Shown here in pieces: positions 26,906-35,721 of a stretch of 64,000 nt of DNA. Position numbers and translations under genes: made by a program. Under the pieces are notes generated by a model. That model did not search any database. It had not been told where the DNA came from and saw nothing but the letters and a program-made list of their open reading frames with translations. The stretch's first letter is position 1; the number at the start of each line of letters is the position of its first letter. Location: positions 1 through 64,000 of the forward strand of contig NZ_RSCL01000012.1 in NCBI RefSeq assembly GCF_003991905.1. The letters run 5' to 3'. This DNA comes from Dulcicalothrix desertica PCC 7102 (GTDB taxonomy: Bacteria > Cyanobacteriota > Cyanobacteriia > Cyanobacteriales > Nostocaceae).

Positions 26906-27994
26906 CTAAATTTTTCCAACTAATCCTGTTGTGACAGCAACTACACCATCAAAAGCTGCATTGACTAAAGCAGGGACTCTACTGTTAATACCTGTATAAA
27001 GCGCAACTCCTCCACCGCCTGCAATTAGTAATGCCAAAGCTGGAGCAAAGATACTTATAAACGTTAAAAACGCTAAGTCAGAAGCACTTTGGGCGCCAGC
27101 AGCGACAATTACCGTTGCAGCCAAACCGACTACAATGTTGTAACCAAGTTGTACGCCGAACAGAGCAATAAAACCACTAGCCCAAGCCCATATTGGTTTT
27201 GAGCCAAGTGGCAATAAACTTAGTCCCAAAGCGATAGGCGCAAAAGTTGCAGTCATAATTAATGCAGCTTCTAAAATGTTGACAAAAGCCCACTGAAGTG
27301 CATAGAGAAAGGTAATTAAAATTAGAGAAATTGAAGCACTAAAAACGGCGCCTGGATTTTGTACAAAATTGGTTAACTCCGCAACGGCTTTGCGCGCTTC
27401 TTCTAATGGCCCGTTATTTTGTTTTTCTGCCGACGCAAGAATTTGCTCGACTACTGGTCTTTTTTCTTGGAGACAATCTGTAAGAGGTTTACCTGTTTTA
27501 CCCTGACACTCAGCATAAACAGTAGATATTTGAGTTTTGACGCTTTGAGTCAGGGTAACGTTGGATATTGCACTTTTGAAAGTTGTATCAGCTAATTGAA
27601 TGTTAAGAACGCCAACAACTTGCTGATGACCAATATTCCGTATTAGGAGAACAGATTGAGAAAGTAAATAGCCATTATTGCCCAAGAATAAAGCAATAAC
27701 TAGAGGATAAATAAGTGATGCTGCTAATTCTGACCACAAAAACCGCTTTTCTTGATAATCAGAAGCCATTTTAACGGCAAGGAGAATGATACTTAAAGCC
27801 GCAAGGGTAGTGCCAAGATTACATAATCCTGCCCATAAGGCGCCAGATGGGTTAATTGCATCTCCCCATGCCTTATTCCACGATTCAACTGTTTGCTTGC
27901 TTAGTTCGATACTACTTGTTACCAAAGTAATACCTACTGCTGCATCGGCAGAATTATCAGGTGTAGATTGAGCAATTAAGGTGGGAAATAGCAT
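26906..27994 (-). CDS. VirB6/TrbL-like polytopic membrane protein
   Basis: 362 residues with about six membrane segments: GLCNLGTTLAALSIILLAVK, LAASLIYPLVIALFLG, ISLILITFLYALQWAFV, LIMTATFAPIALGLSLLPLG, GFIALFGVQLGYNIVVGL and a Gly-rich C-terminal span. A soluble loop with two Cys lies at ~155-190. The mid-protein loop between membrane clusters matches VirB6/TrbL subunits that line the inner-membrane channel. It ends 17 bases before the VirB8-like gene. The ATG at 27994 follows GGGAG, though spacing to the preceding gene is ~50 bases. Confidence 0.75.
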   Translation of the reverse strand: MLFPTLIAQSTPDNSADAAVGITLVTSSIELSKQTVESWNKAWGDAINPSGALWAGLCNLGTTLAALSIILLAVKMASDYQEKRFLWSELAASLIYPLVIALFLGNNGYLLSQSVLLIRNIGHQQVVGVLNIQLADTTFKSAISNVTLTQSVKTQISTVYAECQGKTGKPLTDCLQEKRPVVEQILASAEKQNNGPLEEARKAVAELTNFVQNPGAVFSASISLILITFLYALQWAFVNILEAALIMTATFAPIALGLSLLPLGSKPIWAWASGFIALFGVQLGYNIVVGLAATVIVAAGAQSASDLAFLTFISIFAPALALLIAGGGGVALYTGINSRVPALVNAAFDGVVAVTTGLVGKI

Positions 27995-28004
27995 GGGAGA
28001 TTAA

Positions 28005-28040
28005 GAGTTTTACCACAGAGACGCAGAGTACGCAGAGAGA
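28005..28040. repeat. Cyanobacterial CCACAGAGACGCAGAG repeat
   Basis: ACCACAGAGACGCAGAGTACGC between the VirB6- and VirB5-position genes. The same phrase, reversed, is at about 29005-29035. Such scraps are common in cyanobacterial intergenic DNA. Confidence 0.7.
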
Positions 28041-28045
28041 ATGTT

Positions 28046-28870
28046 TTAATTAGATGAATTGCCAAGCACGGTGCCTCCTGGCATTACTAACAACGCTCCT
28101 TGGGATATGGCGCAGTTACCACTTGCAATCACACTTTGGCGTTCTCTAGTATTTGCAGCGTTAAGTTCTTGTGCTGTTTGAGCATTTAAAGTTAGCCCAA
28201 GCGCTCGGTCTTGTCGCGCTTGCGATGCTTCCTGTAACTGCAAGTTGGCAATAGTAGCGTTGTTTTTTAGCTGTCGAGAGATATTTTGTAGAATGTGTTG
28301 TGAGGTATCTGTATTTTGGGAGTCATCTGACATTTGACCAGATTCAAGTTCAGAGTTAGCACTTTGCTCAAGTGTTTCTTTTGATTTATTTTGAGCAGTT
28401 TTAGAAAGAGTCTTAAATTGTGCAACGTCAATTGCTCCTATTCTTTCGCTCTGCTTGGCTAAATCTTCACGTATTGCGTATGAGTTGGGTAGATTATTTT
28501 CAAGTTTATTGTTATTTTGTCCATCTTCGGGCAAGGCGCCTGTCATTATTTCTCCAACGACTTGACCCAAATCAGGCACTTGGACTGAACCAATTGCATT
28601 TTTGACGAGTTGTGTGATACCACCGAAAAAATCACCTCGAAGAAAAGAATGTACATCATTGATAAATCCTTGAATTTGGTTTGATGAGTTTTTGTCGAAC
28701 GATGCTTCTTCAGTTTGTGTAATGTTACGGTTCTCCGTTGTATCTACAGTTGCTGCGGTGGCTGAGTTGATAAGTGTAAAGCTCAAACTGAAAATAGCTA
28801 TGCCAATTACAGAAACGCTTTTAATTCTACGTATAAGTAAACGTTTCTTTTTTATTGTTTTTGTGTACAT
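28046..28870 (-). CDS. Secreted protein in VirB5 position
   Basis: 274 residues from the ATG at 28870, which has AAGGA seven bases upstream; the ATG at 28885 lacks one. A long N-terminal basic stretch and signal peptide end in NSATAA. The mature part is Gln/Asn-rich and helical, with FLRGDFFGGITQLVKNAIG and LQLQEASQARQDRALGLTLN. Exported, helical, Gln-rich proteins just before VirB6 are usually VirB5/TrbJ-type minor pilus subunits. No signature motif was seen, so this is a positional call. Confidence 0.6.
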   Translation of the reverse strand: MYTKTIKKKRLLIRRIKSVSVIGIAIFSLSFTLINSATAATVDTTENRNITQTEEASFDKNSSNQIQGFINDVHSFLRGDFFGGITQLVKNAIGSVQVPDLGQVVGEIMTGALPEDGQNNNKLENNLPNSYAIREDLAKQSERIGAIDVAQFKTLSKTAQNKSKETLEQSANSELESGQMSDDSQNTDTSQHILQNISRQLKNNATIANLQLQEASQARQDRALGLTLNAQTAQELNAANTRERQSVIASGNCAISQGALLVMPGGTVLGNSSN

Positions 28871-28889
28871 AATAAATTCCTTCATTGAT

Positions 28890-29125
28890 ATGGCGCCTTT
28901 GTAACAATCTAATTAAGTTTGGTAAATTCTCTCTTCCTACTCCTTCCTTTGTGTCCTACCCTGCGGGAAATCCTCCGGATTACGTGACGAGCGTGGTTTA
29001 TCCCTCCTAACTCTGTGTTCTCTGCGTCTCTGTGGTAATAATCAATGATATGAATTAGTAGCTTTATGAAACGAACCACAAAGAACACAAAGGGCACAAA
29101 GGAAGAGGGAAGAGGGAAGAGGGAA
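28890..29125. repeat. Repeat cluster between VirB5-position and VirB4 genes
   Basis: This gap holds CTCTGCGTCTCTGTGGT (inverse of the 28.0-kb repeat), AACCACAAAGAACACAAAGG, and three tandem copies of GAAGAGG(G) at about 29100-29125. No gene is credible here. Read leftward, the tra transcript must cross it. Confidence 0.7.
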
Positions 29126-29133
29126 TAGTTTTT

Positions 29134-31938
29134 TTAGACATCTACTAGTTGTTTGTTCTCCTTCAACGCTGTAACGTAAACTTTTGTAAAGGCTTGCAAT
29201 CCCTGAAGTTGACCTTTAAGAGTATTGGGGTAACGGGCTAAAATTGTGCGACGCGCGTGTCTTTCTTCCTGATTCGTCGCAACTGCTGCTAATGTCATTT
29301 CGCTAGGATAAAATCTACACGACCAAAAGCGTCCACCTTTTTCAATTAACCAGCACGAGTATAAGTCTGAGCGACGGGGAAAAAATGATTCAGATGCATT
29401 TGGGGCAATAATTTCGCTTGGGTAGGATAAATATTGTTGGAATGATGCAACGGCATTTGAGGTGATGCAACCTGTTAAGCGATAGGTTATGTTTTGCATA
29501 ATCATGGCAGCGGCTGCTGATTGGCAAATAGTATCGGGGTCTTGACTTGATAGAACAATACTTAAACCGTCTTTACGAGCCGTAGCGCAAAGTTCACCAA
29601 CCATTGCACTAAAACCATCTTTGCGAAATAGTACTGAAAGCTCGTCACCGATAAATAAGCTTTTAGGGTGGGACAGAGCAACTCGCAAACAAGCAGCTTT
29701 GGCTGCAACCGCCATTGTGTATGAATCTTGGTCGTTGCTTAATCCTGTCAAAGCATAAAATTTGACCATTGGCTCAGGGGAAAAGCTGCTTGGTTTACCG
29801 ATTGCTGCTCCCAAGGGACTTACTAATAGTGCTGCAATTTGGCTGGTTATTTGATTGATGGCTTGGTGGTCAATTGCTTCGGGTTTGAGAATATTCAACC
29901 GCGCTCCGGAGCAGAAGCGAGCAAAATCTTTCAATGTTGGTATTTCTTGCCATTGGCTAGATTTCCAACCTTGATTAAATGCTAAATTGTAACGCTCGAT
30001 AATGTCTGAGTCACTTAAAAACACATCGAGCGCTTGCATCAAAATCGCATCTACTCTCTGTGCTAGGTGAGGAGCATTAAGGCGCCCCATAACTATCACA
30101 CTCAAAGCATTACGTATAAACGAACGCCAAGATTTCATCCGTGAAGCTCGTTCTTCGCTATCAAACCTCCTTAAGTCTGGTGGTTCCATTAAGTTATTAG
30201 AAGCGCGCGATAAATCAAAATAAGCACCCGCATCTCCTAGTAACTCAATGGCTGTTTTAAAAGAACTCTCTCCATCTGCTGCGGGAATATCCATACCAAC
30301 TACTGGAATACCCTGCGATAAAGCATCGAGCATAAATCGCCATAGTAAAACTGATTTACCTGAACCTGTTTTACCCGTGACTAATGCGTGTTGGGTATGG
30401 GTAAATAAGTCTACACAAACAGGTTTACCACCTCGGTTTGTGAGAAATTCAACTCCTTTGGTATCAAGTTCTCTGGGAAGCGTTAGAGGTAATATACCCG
30501 CAACCGTTTCGCTCTCCAACACCAGGCGCCTCTCGCTCAAAATTGAACTTGAATGTAATATGCGGCGCCATGTAATAGGCAGAGTTTCCAACCAGATTTG
30601 GGAAGCAATGTTTCTCTCACGTACAACTAAAGCAGTGCCAAAGCTGTTACACAGTAAATCACATGCTAAATCTAAACTTTCTGCATTCTCACGGTAAACG
30701 AGAAAAACAACAGCACAGTTAAGAGGAACGGCGCCTTTATAAAGTTTCTTTTGTGCATCAAAACTTTCTTCTTGTTTGATTTCGGCGCCGACATCTCGAC
30801 CACTGCCTTTGAGCAATGCACGTTCTCTAGCAACTTTAGTTTGTTTTGCTTGGCGATGCAGGTTGTCTTCTGTGAGATAGCGGTTAGCTTTAGATATTTC
30901 TACAATTGCTTCGGTGTCGCGGATGTGACTTTCGCTCAAAACTTTCCACATCCACAATATTTGTTCCCTGATGCTTATCCAAGCTGTTACGGTATTCGCC
31001 ATTGTCAGGACACCGCAAACTTTATCTTTAACGTAGACGCGATTTGCAGATTGACGGTGTTCAGGACAAGTACTTCGCCCACGTTCTCCAGTAATTAAAA
31101 TTGTTGTGGCGTGTTTGCGAGAATTTTGTATTTCTGTGACTTTTACACCGCTATCTTTGTCTTCTGTTAAAACTAGTAGTTGGGGAATAGCTGGAGATGG
31201 GGATTTATTGAATCTGCCCCAAAGCCATGACCAAAGCTCAACATCACTTACTGGGCTAATTTCTAACCCTGCTTTTGTGTTGAATAGCATTTCCCACTGA
31301 ATAAAACCCTCAGTATACGCTTTCATCAACACACGACTAAGAAGTTGTTCCGCGCGCTGCGAGGTTCGACCTGTTACCCCATCTAAAAAGAATCTCCCTC
31401 CTTTTCCCAAGTTGTAAATAATTTTAGATAATGGGTCGGTTTTACGCTCTCCAAACTCATCCGCAGTCCAAGTACAAAATACCATAGAACGCCAAATCGA
31501 CCTGGCGCCAATGCTGGTTAGTTGCTGCACCCTAGCTTGTTCGTTCCGCATCAAAATTGTAGGTAATTTTAAACTGCAAGAATTAGCAAGTTGGTTCAAA
31601 TGTTCTTGACGTTCACAGTCATTCGAGTAACGACCTAAAAGGAAAGTGCATTTTTCGTTTGAGAGGATAGATTTCATTGCTTCAGAAATTCCAGAAGCAA
31701 CTGCTATAACTTCTTCAGGATAAAGCTGGTCGTGAGTCCCTTTTAAGTTAAAAGCGAAAACTACCTGAAACAATGTTTCATCTGAGATATCTCCTTTATT
31801 GAGCAGAAAGGCGCCAATACTACGGTTATCGCGCTCAATGCGAACCATACAGCAAAGGTCAAGTTCGTTCTCAAAAGGAAGATATGTCACTTTCCCGTGG
31901 GGTTCTACTGCATTAATTGGTGGAATTAGGGTTTTCAT
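29134..31938 (-). CDS. VirB4-like conjugation ATPase
   Basis: 934 residues. The C-terminal ATPase domain has Walker A VTGKTGSGKSVLLW (~519-526), VVGMDIPAADGES, a Walker B region SLFIGDELSVLFRKDG and DGLSIVLSSQDPDTI. The N-terminal half lacks motifs, as in VirB4/TraC/TrbE. The protein powers pilus building and substrate transfer at the inner membrane. Its ATGA start overlaps the stop of the VirB3-like gene, the usual VirB3-VirB4 pairing. Length is somewhat above the common ~800 residues. Confidence 0.88.
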   Translation of the reverse strand: MKTLIPPINAVEPHGKVTYLPFENELDLCCMVRIERDNRSIGAFLLNKGDISDETLFQVVFAFNLKGTHDQLYPEEVIAVASGISEAMKSILSNEKCTFLLGRYSNDCERQEHLNQLANSCSLKLPTILMRNEQARVQQLTSIGARSIWRSMVFCTWTADEFGERKTDPLSKIIYNLGKGGRFFLDGVTGRTSQRAEQLLSRVLMKAYTEGFIQWEMLFNTKAGLEISPVSDVELWSWLWGRFNKSPSPAIPQLLVLTEDKDSGVKVTEIQNSRKHATTILITGERGRSTCPEHRQSANRVYVKDKVCGVLTMANTVTAWISIREQILWMWKVLSESHIRDTEAIVEISKANRYLTEDNLHRQAKQTKVARERALLKGSGRDVGAEIKQEESFDAQKKLYKGAVPLNCAVVFLVYRENAESLDLACDLLCNSFGTALVVRERNIASQIWLETLPITWRRILHSSSILSERRLVLESETVAGILPLTLPRELDTKGVEFLTNRGGKPVCVDLFTHTQHALVTGKTGSGKSVLLWRFMLDALSQGIPVVGMDIPAADGESSFKTAIELLGDAGAYFDLSRASNNLMEPPDLRRFDSEERASRMKSWRSFIRNALSVIVMGRLNAPHLAQRVDAILMQALDVFLSDSDIIERYNLAFNQGWKSSQWQEIPTLKDFARFCSGARLNILKPEAIDHQAINQITSQIAALLVSPLGAAIGKPSSFSPEPMVKFYALTGLSNDQDSYTMAVAAKAACLRVALSHPKSLFIGDELSVLFRKDGFSAMVGELCATARKDGLSIVLSSQDPDTICQSAAAAMIMQNITYRLTGCITSNAVASFQQYLSYPSEIIAPNASESFFPRRSDLYSCWLIEKGGRFWSCRFYPSEMTLAAVATNQEERHARRTILARYPNTLKGQLQGLQAFTKVYVTALKENKQLVDV

Positions 31939-32288
31939 TGATAATTACTTTTATTCCTTTTTAATTGCTTTCGTTTGGTTACGTTTAGTAGTGGAGATAC
32001 ATATAAAGCGCCACCAGTTGCCCAATTACGTCCTTTTGGTTTGCGAAAGCGATTGATGAATTTATCCGGGTCTTTACCTGTGACAAACCACCAACTCAGA
32101 ATTAACCAGAAACTGATAGCTGCAACTTTAGGAATTCCCCAACCTAACAATCCATCAAAGATAAAGTAGGAAATTATAATAATCGCAAACCAAGGCAGTA
32201 TTTGATTTGCTGGCACTGGTCCAAATCCTGCTTGCTTACCTAAAATTTTATTAACTTTGACTACTTCTTTATCTGGGTCTTGTGACAT
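31935..32288 (-). CDS. VirB3/TraL-like small membrane protein
   Basis: 117 residues with two closely spaced membrane segments (ILPWFAIIIISYFIFDGLLG and VAAISFWLILSWWFVTG) and a basic C terminus. Size, topology and ATGA overlap with the VirB4 gene are those of VirB3-type subunits, which anchor VirB4 to the membrane. No sequence signature beyond that. Confidence 0.65.
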   Translation of the reverse strand: MSQDPDKEVVKVNKILGKQAGFGPVPANQILPWFAIIIISYFIFDGLLGWGIPKVAAISFWLILSWWFVTGKDPDKFINRFRKPKGRNWATGGALYVSPLLNVTKRKQLKRNKSNYQ

Positions 32289-32313
32289 AAGGTTTCTCTA
32301 ATCTCAAAATTCT

Positions 32314-33015
32314 TTAAGTTCCGGCGCCACCCGTTCCTCCAGTTCCTCCACCAGTACCATTGCCGATAAATAGAAACGTAATTACGTCAATAATTAGAAT
32401 GATGCCAATCGCTAAACCTGCTTGAGTGGCAATTGGGCGCCAGTCATTACCTTGTTGGGCTTGGTTATAAGCAAATAATGCTGCTACGCCAACTAAAAGT
32501 AGAAATACACCACGAATTGCGTTGAACACAAGTTTTATTGCCTGCGGGTCAATGGCGCCACCTGCACCACCTGTAGAACTTTGTTGGGCAATGTCAGTAA
32601 GGAATTGTTCTAAACCGCTTAGAAAAATTGCTTGTGCGGGCATTTCATATATTGATAGGGTGACAGCACACCCCATAATTACGCCTGCAACTTGCCAAAA
32701 GCGAATTTTTCTACCAACCAAGCGGTTCAAAAAAGGAGTGAAAACAACTACTTTTTGGAGGCAGTAGAATAATAAACCCAGCAGTAAAATAACCGTGATT
32801 AATAAAGGTTCTTTGATTGCTAGGTAAAATATTGTCAATCCTAAAGCTGCTGTTACTCCTATATCACTCCTTGCCCAGGCGCCTGTAATCATTAACAGGA
32901 AATTCGTAAAGGTATGCAGATATGGTTTAACTTTTCTGACGTAGAAGTGGTTATAATTTTCACGCATGATTAAGCCGCAGGTAATATTTTTGTGGGGCAA
33001 CGCATAGATAGTCAC
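32314..33015 (-). CDS. Membrane protein, VirB2/pilin-like C terminus
   Basis: 233 residues from a GTG at 33015 overlapping the preceding stop (ATGTGA); an internal ATG at 32967 is possible. Hydrophobic segments at ~50-90 are followed by IYEMPAQAIFLSG, a signal-cleavage-like site. The region after it has two membrane helices (LVFNAIRGVFLLLVGVAALF and AGLAIGIILIIDVITFLFIG), ending in a Gly/Thr tail. That two-helix end resembles VirB2/TrbC pilins, here attached to a longer membrane start. Its place ahead of VirB3 and VirB4 supports this. Confidence 0.6.
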   Translation of the reverse strand: MTIYALPHKNITCGLIMRENYNHFYVRKVKPYLHTFTNFLLMITGAWARSDIGVTAALGLTIFYLAIKEPLLITVILLLGLLFYCLQKVVVFTPFLNRLVGRKIRFWQVAGVIMGCAVTLSIYEMPAQAIFLSGLEQFLTDIAQQSSTGGAGGAIDPQAIKLVFNAIRGVFLLLVGVAALFAYNQAQQGNDWRPIATQAGLAIGIILIIDVITFLFIGNGTGGGTGGTGGAGT

Positions 33016-34031
33016 ATCGAATAGGAAAAACCCTCTCCAGTAATCGCAGTTACTGGAGAAAGCTCTTTTCGCGTGGGTAAGCTAACTTTGTTTAGGAAAC
33101 GAATTTGGTTTGCGCTAAAATCGCACTGCTCAACATGCCAACGGTCGTACTTAGCATCAATCAAGCTAGCAGCAAACAATTGTTGCATTTCTAGATTTTT
33201 GTTTTTCTCAAATCCTTTTAAAGATATAGGTTTTACAATTTCACCTGATGGTGATAGTATGGGTGGCTCAAACTCAAAGCGATATTGTTTACCTCCTTCA
33301 GGGTCTTTCCAAATTAACGGTTTTATAGTGGCGCCTGATTTTAGTTCTTCAAACTCGTGAGGTAATACTTGTTGAAACCGTTTAATTACAGCCAATCCAG
33401 CAGTATGAACATCTGGCTTATCTTCAGTCTGTAGAGTAGATGCAATCTGTACTCCAGCTTTGAGAGTTAAACCTGTCAACAATAAACCATCAATTTCATG
33501 GCGAGACGCTAATTGATGTGCAACACCCTTTAAGGCAGGATTTATCTGATTAAAGTTTGAGGATGGTGATTTGAGAGTTTCTTCAACTTCGGCATCTGGA
33601 GTAATGATGCGCTGACCTTCAACTTGTAGTGCAGGTGCAACAACTATTTCACTACTCGATTTTGCAGGAATTGAGAGATGCTGGCTTGGCTTGGATGTTG
33701 CCACATCAATCGTTGTCTCTTGTTTGTGCGGTATTATGTCACCGCTTCGTGTGTCTACATTAAGCTGCTGTTGCTTAAAAGGTACAGTCGGGGTAGTTTT
33801 ATTTGGTTCGCTTTTAAACGAAAAATTAAATCCAGCCAGTTGACTTTCTTCAAAGACTAAATTTATTTGAACCTCTCGACCTTGTTCTGAGCTAACTGCA
33901 CTTAAAGCAGACTGCACATCTTTAATGGAGCCTAATTCATGTTTATCCTCCAATACTTGGCTTACAACACCGGAAATATAATCTAAATCGTTAGGGTCAG
34001 TAATAGATGAGCGATTAACTGCCTCTGCCAT
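33012..34031 (-). CDS. Hypothetical protein heading the tra cluster
   Basis: 339 residues, soluble, no signal peptide or domain recognised. An N-terminal part has LEDKHELGSIKDVQSALSAV, the middle is Pro/Thr/Gln-rich and probably disordered (~80-160), and a C-terminal globular part contains PHEFEELKSGATIKPLIWKD. Translationally coupled to the pilin-like gene, so probably a conjugation accessory protein. First gene of the leftward cluster; its promoter should lie in 34032-34290. Confidence 0.6.
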   Translation of the reverse strand: MAEAVNRSSITDPNDLDYISGVVSQVLEDKHELGSIKDVQSALSAVSSEQGREVQINLVFEESQLAGFNFSFKSEPNKTTPTVPFKQQQLNVDTRSGDIIPHKQETTIDVATSKPSQHLSIPAKSSSEIVVAPALQVEGQRIITPDAEVEETLKSPSSNFNQINPALKGVAHQLASRHEIDGLLLTGLTLKAGVQIASTLQTEDKPDVHTAGLAVIKRFQQVLPHEFEELKSGATIKPLIWKDPEGGKQYRFEFEPPILSPSGEIVKPISLKGFEKNKNLEMQQLFAASLIDAKYDRWHVEQCDFSANQIRFLNKVSLPTRKELSPVTAITGEGFSYSM

Positions 34032-34177
34032 GAGGTTAAGCTATCAACTTGTTCTGTGCTTATTTTCCTCTAAATATTCTTGTTGGCACCTAGTCCACAA
34101 GACATGTAATTGTTTATCGCTATTGGCATAAATGGCAATGTCTGACTTGCTGCACGCGCAGATAATTAGCAGAAATT

Positions 34178-34204
34178 ATCGAACGGCAATTTTTGCCGTT
34201 CGAT
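34178..34204. repeat. Palindrome CGAACGGCAA-N3-TTGCCGTTCG, copy 2
   Basis: Perfect 12-base arms ATCGAACGGCAA / TTGCCGTTCGAT with a TTT spacer, about 150 bases upstream of the first tra gene. It shares its 10-base arms with the palindrome inside the ParB-like gene (11488-11512). No T tract follows on either side, so it is not an ordinary terminator. Confidence 0.8.
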
Positions 34205-34283
34205 GACTATGGGCTTTCTCACCACACTGTGTGGTCATTGAATAAAATACAAATGTACTGTCTAATTTTGCGTATTGTGAGCG

Positions 34284-34458
34284 ATTTATGAATCTGACTT
34301 TTCACGGTAAGTCCTCAAACCACGAAAACACGTGACTTTTTCCACAGGCTCATTCGCAATAGCTTTGAATTAATGAGAAAATCTAACGTAATAATCAGGG
34401 TTAAAGAAACGCTCAAAATGGCGTTTTCCACATAACGTGAAAAGTCAGATTTATGAAT
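34284..34458. mobile_element. Miniature inverted-repeat element with target duplication
   Basis: Terminal inverted repeats CTGACTTTTCACG (34294-34306) and CGTGAAAAGTCAG (34436-34448) bound 155 bases. They are flanked by the direct repeat ATTTATGAAT (34284-34293 and 34449-34458). It encodes nothing. The layout is that of a non-autonomous transposon and its target duplication. Confidence 0.7.
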
Positions 34459-34595
34459 GAAGTTGCTAGATGTTATTAAAACCCTCTTACTATGAAGTGC
34501 TATTTTATACGATAAATCTAGTAAAAATTTGGTGAGTATACTAAATTAATTATTAGACGCGAAAATCTGTATAATCAAAATAGTATTACAGGTCT

Positions 34596-35705
34596 ATGAT
34601 ACAAGAAAAAATTAATCAACTAACTTTACAGCAAGAAGCTTTGATTCTACAGTATTGCGATAAGTGGAGGAAAGTTGCATTCTCAACAGATAGAATTGAT
34701 AGACAAAAAGCAATAGAGGCAATTAATCAAGCTTACAAATTTCTAGGTTTATCTAACCCAGAAATAGTTTTTACTGATAATTATAATAATACTAATAAAG
34801 TTTGGTTGAGTTTGATAGAAAAGCATTATCCTGGTGTTGATGAAATCATGCATAACATGCCTTATAGGTTATGGAGTGAGCTAATAGGCAAATTACATTA
34901 CAAAATTCGTGACTGTTTTTCAAGTTATTATATTTACGATAATTTATGGCGTAAGCTTTCAATTGTAGATATAATTGCAAATTTATCTCAAGACTTATAT
35001 AGTTGGAATTCTAAAATTTCTATTTCTAATGACGCTACCTATTGTAATTTTGTAGACTTTTGTGTTTCTGTATTTGATTTAAATATCTCTGATTATATGG
35101 TGCAATGGCATATCTTTCAAAAGGTTGTCAAAAATTGTGGTTATTTCATTCCGGAAGAACGCTTTGTAATCTTTTGCGACCGCCCCATCAAATTGAGCTT
35201 TGATAATGACAATCTTCTTCACGCAGAAGGAGAGCCAGCAATAGAATTTGCTGATGAGAGTGGTATTTATGTTCATCACGGCGTAGCGTTACCGCAAAAG
35301 TATGGAAAACATCACTCATTAAAATGGCAATCTCAATGGATTTTAGAAGAGAAAAATGCAGAACTACGTCGCTTCTTGATTCAAATAATTGGCTACTCCC
35401 GCATTTTGTCAGATTTACAAGTTATCGAGTTAGATTCCTATAAAGAATACACTTTATTAAAAATTAATATTAAGCAAAATAATGGCGTTGATACTAATAA
35501 CATTGATGTTAATGATGAGGATATTGATTTTGATGTGGATGAAGTTGACGTTGATGATGAAATTATTTATTTGTTAAAAATGACTTGTCCAAGTACAGGA
35601 CACATCCATGTTTTGCGCGTACCCCCTGAGATGCAATCTGCGCGCGAAGCAATTGAGTGGATAAATTGGGGAATTAATCCAGAAGAATTTGCTGTCCAAA
35701 CATAA
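34596..35705 (+). CDS. DUF6745-type protein
   Basis: 369 residues starting INQLTLQQEALILQYCDKWR...IDRQKAIEAINQAYKFLG. The conserved C-terminal part has EGEPAIEFADESGIYVHHGV, LPQKYGKHHSLKWQSQWILE, IQIIGYSRIL and MTCPSTGHIHVLRVPPEMQS with REAIEWINWGINPEEFAVQT. This is the cyanobacterial DUF6745 family as I remember it, of unknown function and often encoded with other repeats. An Asp-rich insertion (NNIDVNDEDIDFDVDEVDVD, ~305-325) is unusual and looks disordered. It stands alone, convergent with the relaxase gene. Confidence 0.75.
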   Translation: MIQEKINQLTLQQEALILQYCDKWRKVAFSTDRIDRQKAIEAINQAYKFLGLSNPEIVFTDNYNNTNKVWLSLIEKHYPGVDEIMHNMPYRLWSELIGKLHYKIRDCFSSYYIYDNLWRKLSIVDIIANLSQDLYSWNSKISISNDATYCNFVDFCVSVFDLNISDYMVQWHIFQKVVKNCGYFIPEERFVIFCDRPIKLSFDNDNLLHAEGEPAIEFADESGIYVHHGVALPQKYGKHHSLKWQSQWILEEKNAELRRFLIQIIGYSRILSDLQVIELDSYKEYTLLKINIKQNNGVDTNNIDVNDEDIDFDVDEVDVDDEIIYLLKMTCPSTGHIHVLRVPPEMQSAREAIEWINWGINPEEFAVQT

Positions 35706-35721
35706 AAATTTACTAGATAAA

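Noticed and set aside
28909-29097. 62-residue frame between VirB5-position and VirB4 genes
   Set aside because: Made of dispersed repeat sequence; such repeats yield open frames by chance.
34178-34204. The palindrome as a transcription terminator
   Set aside because: No T tract on either side and the same arms occur inside a coding region.
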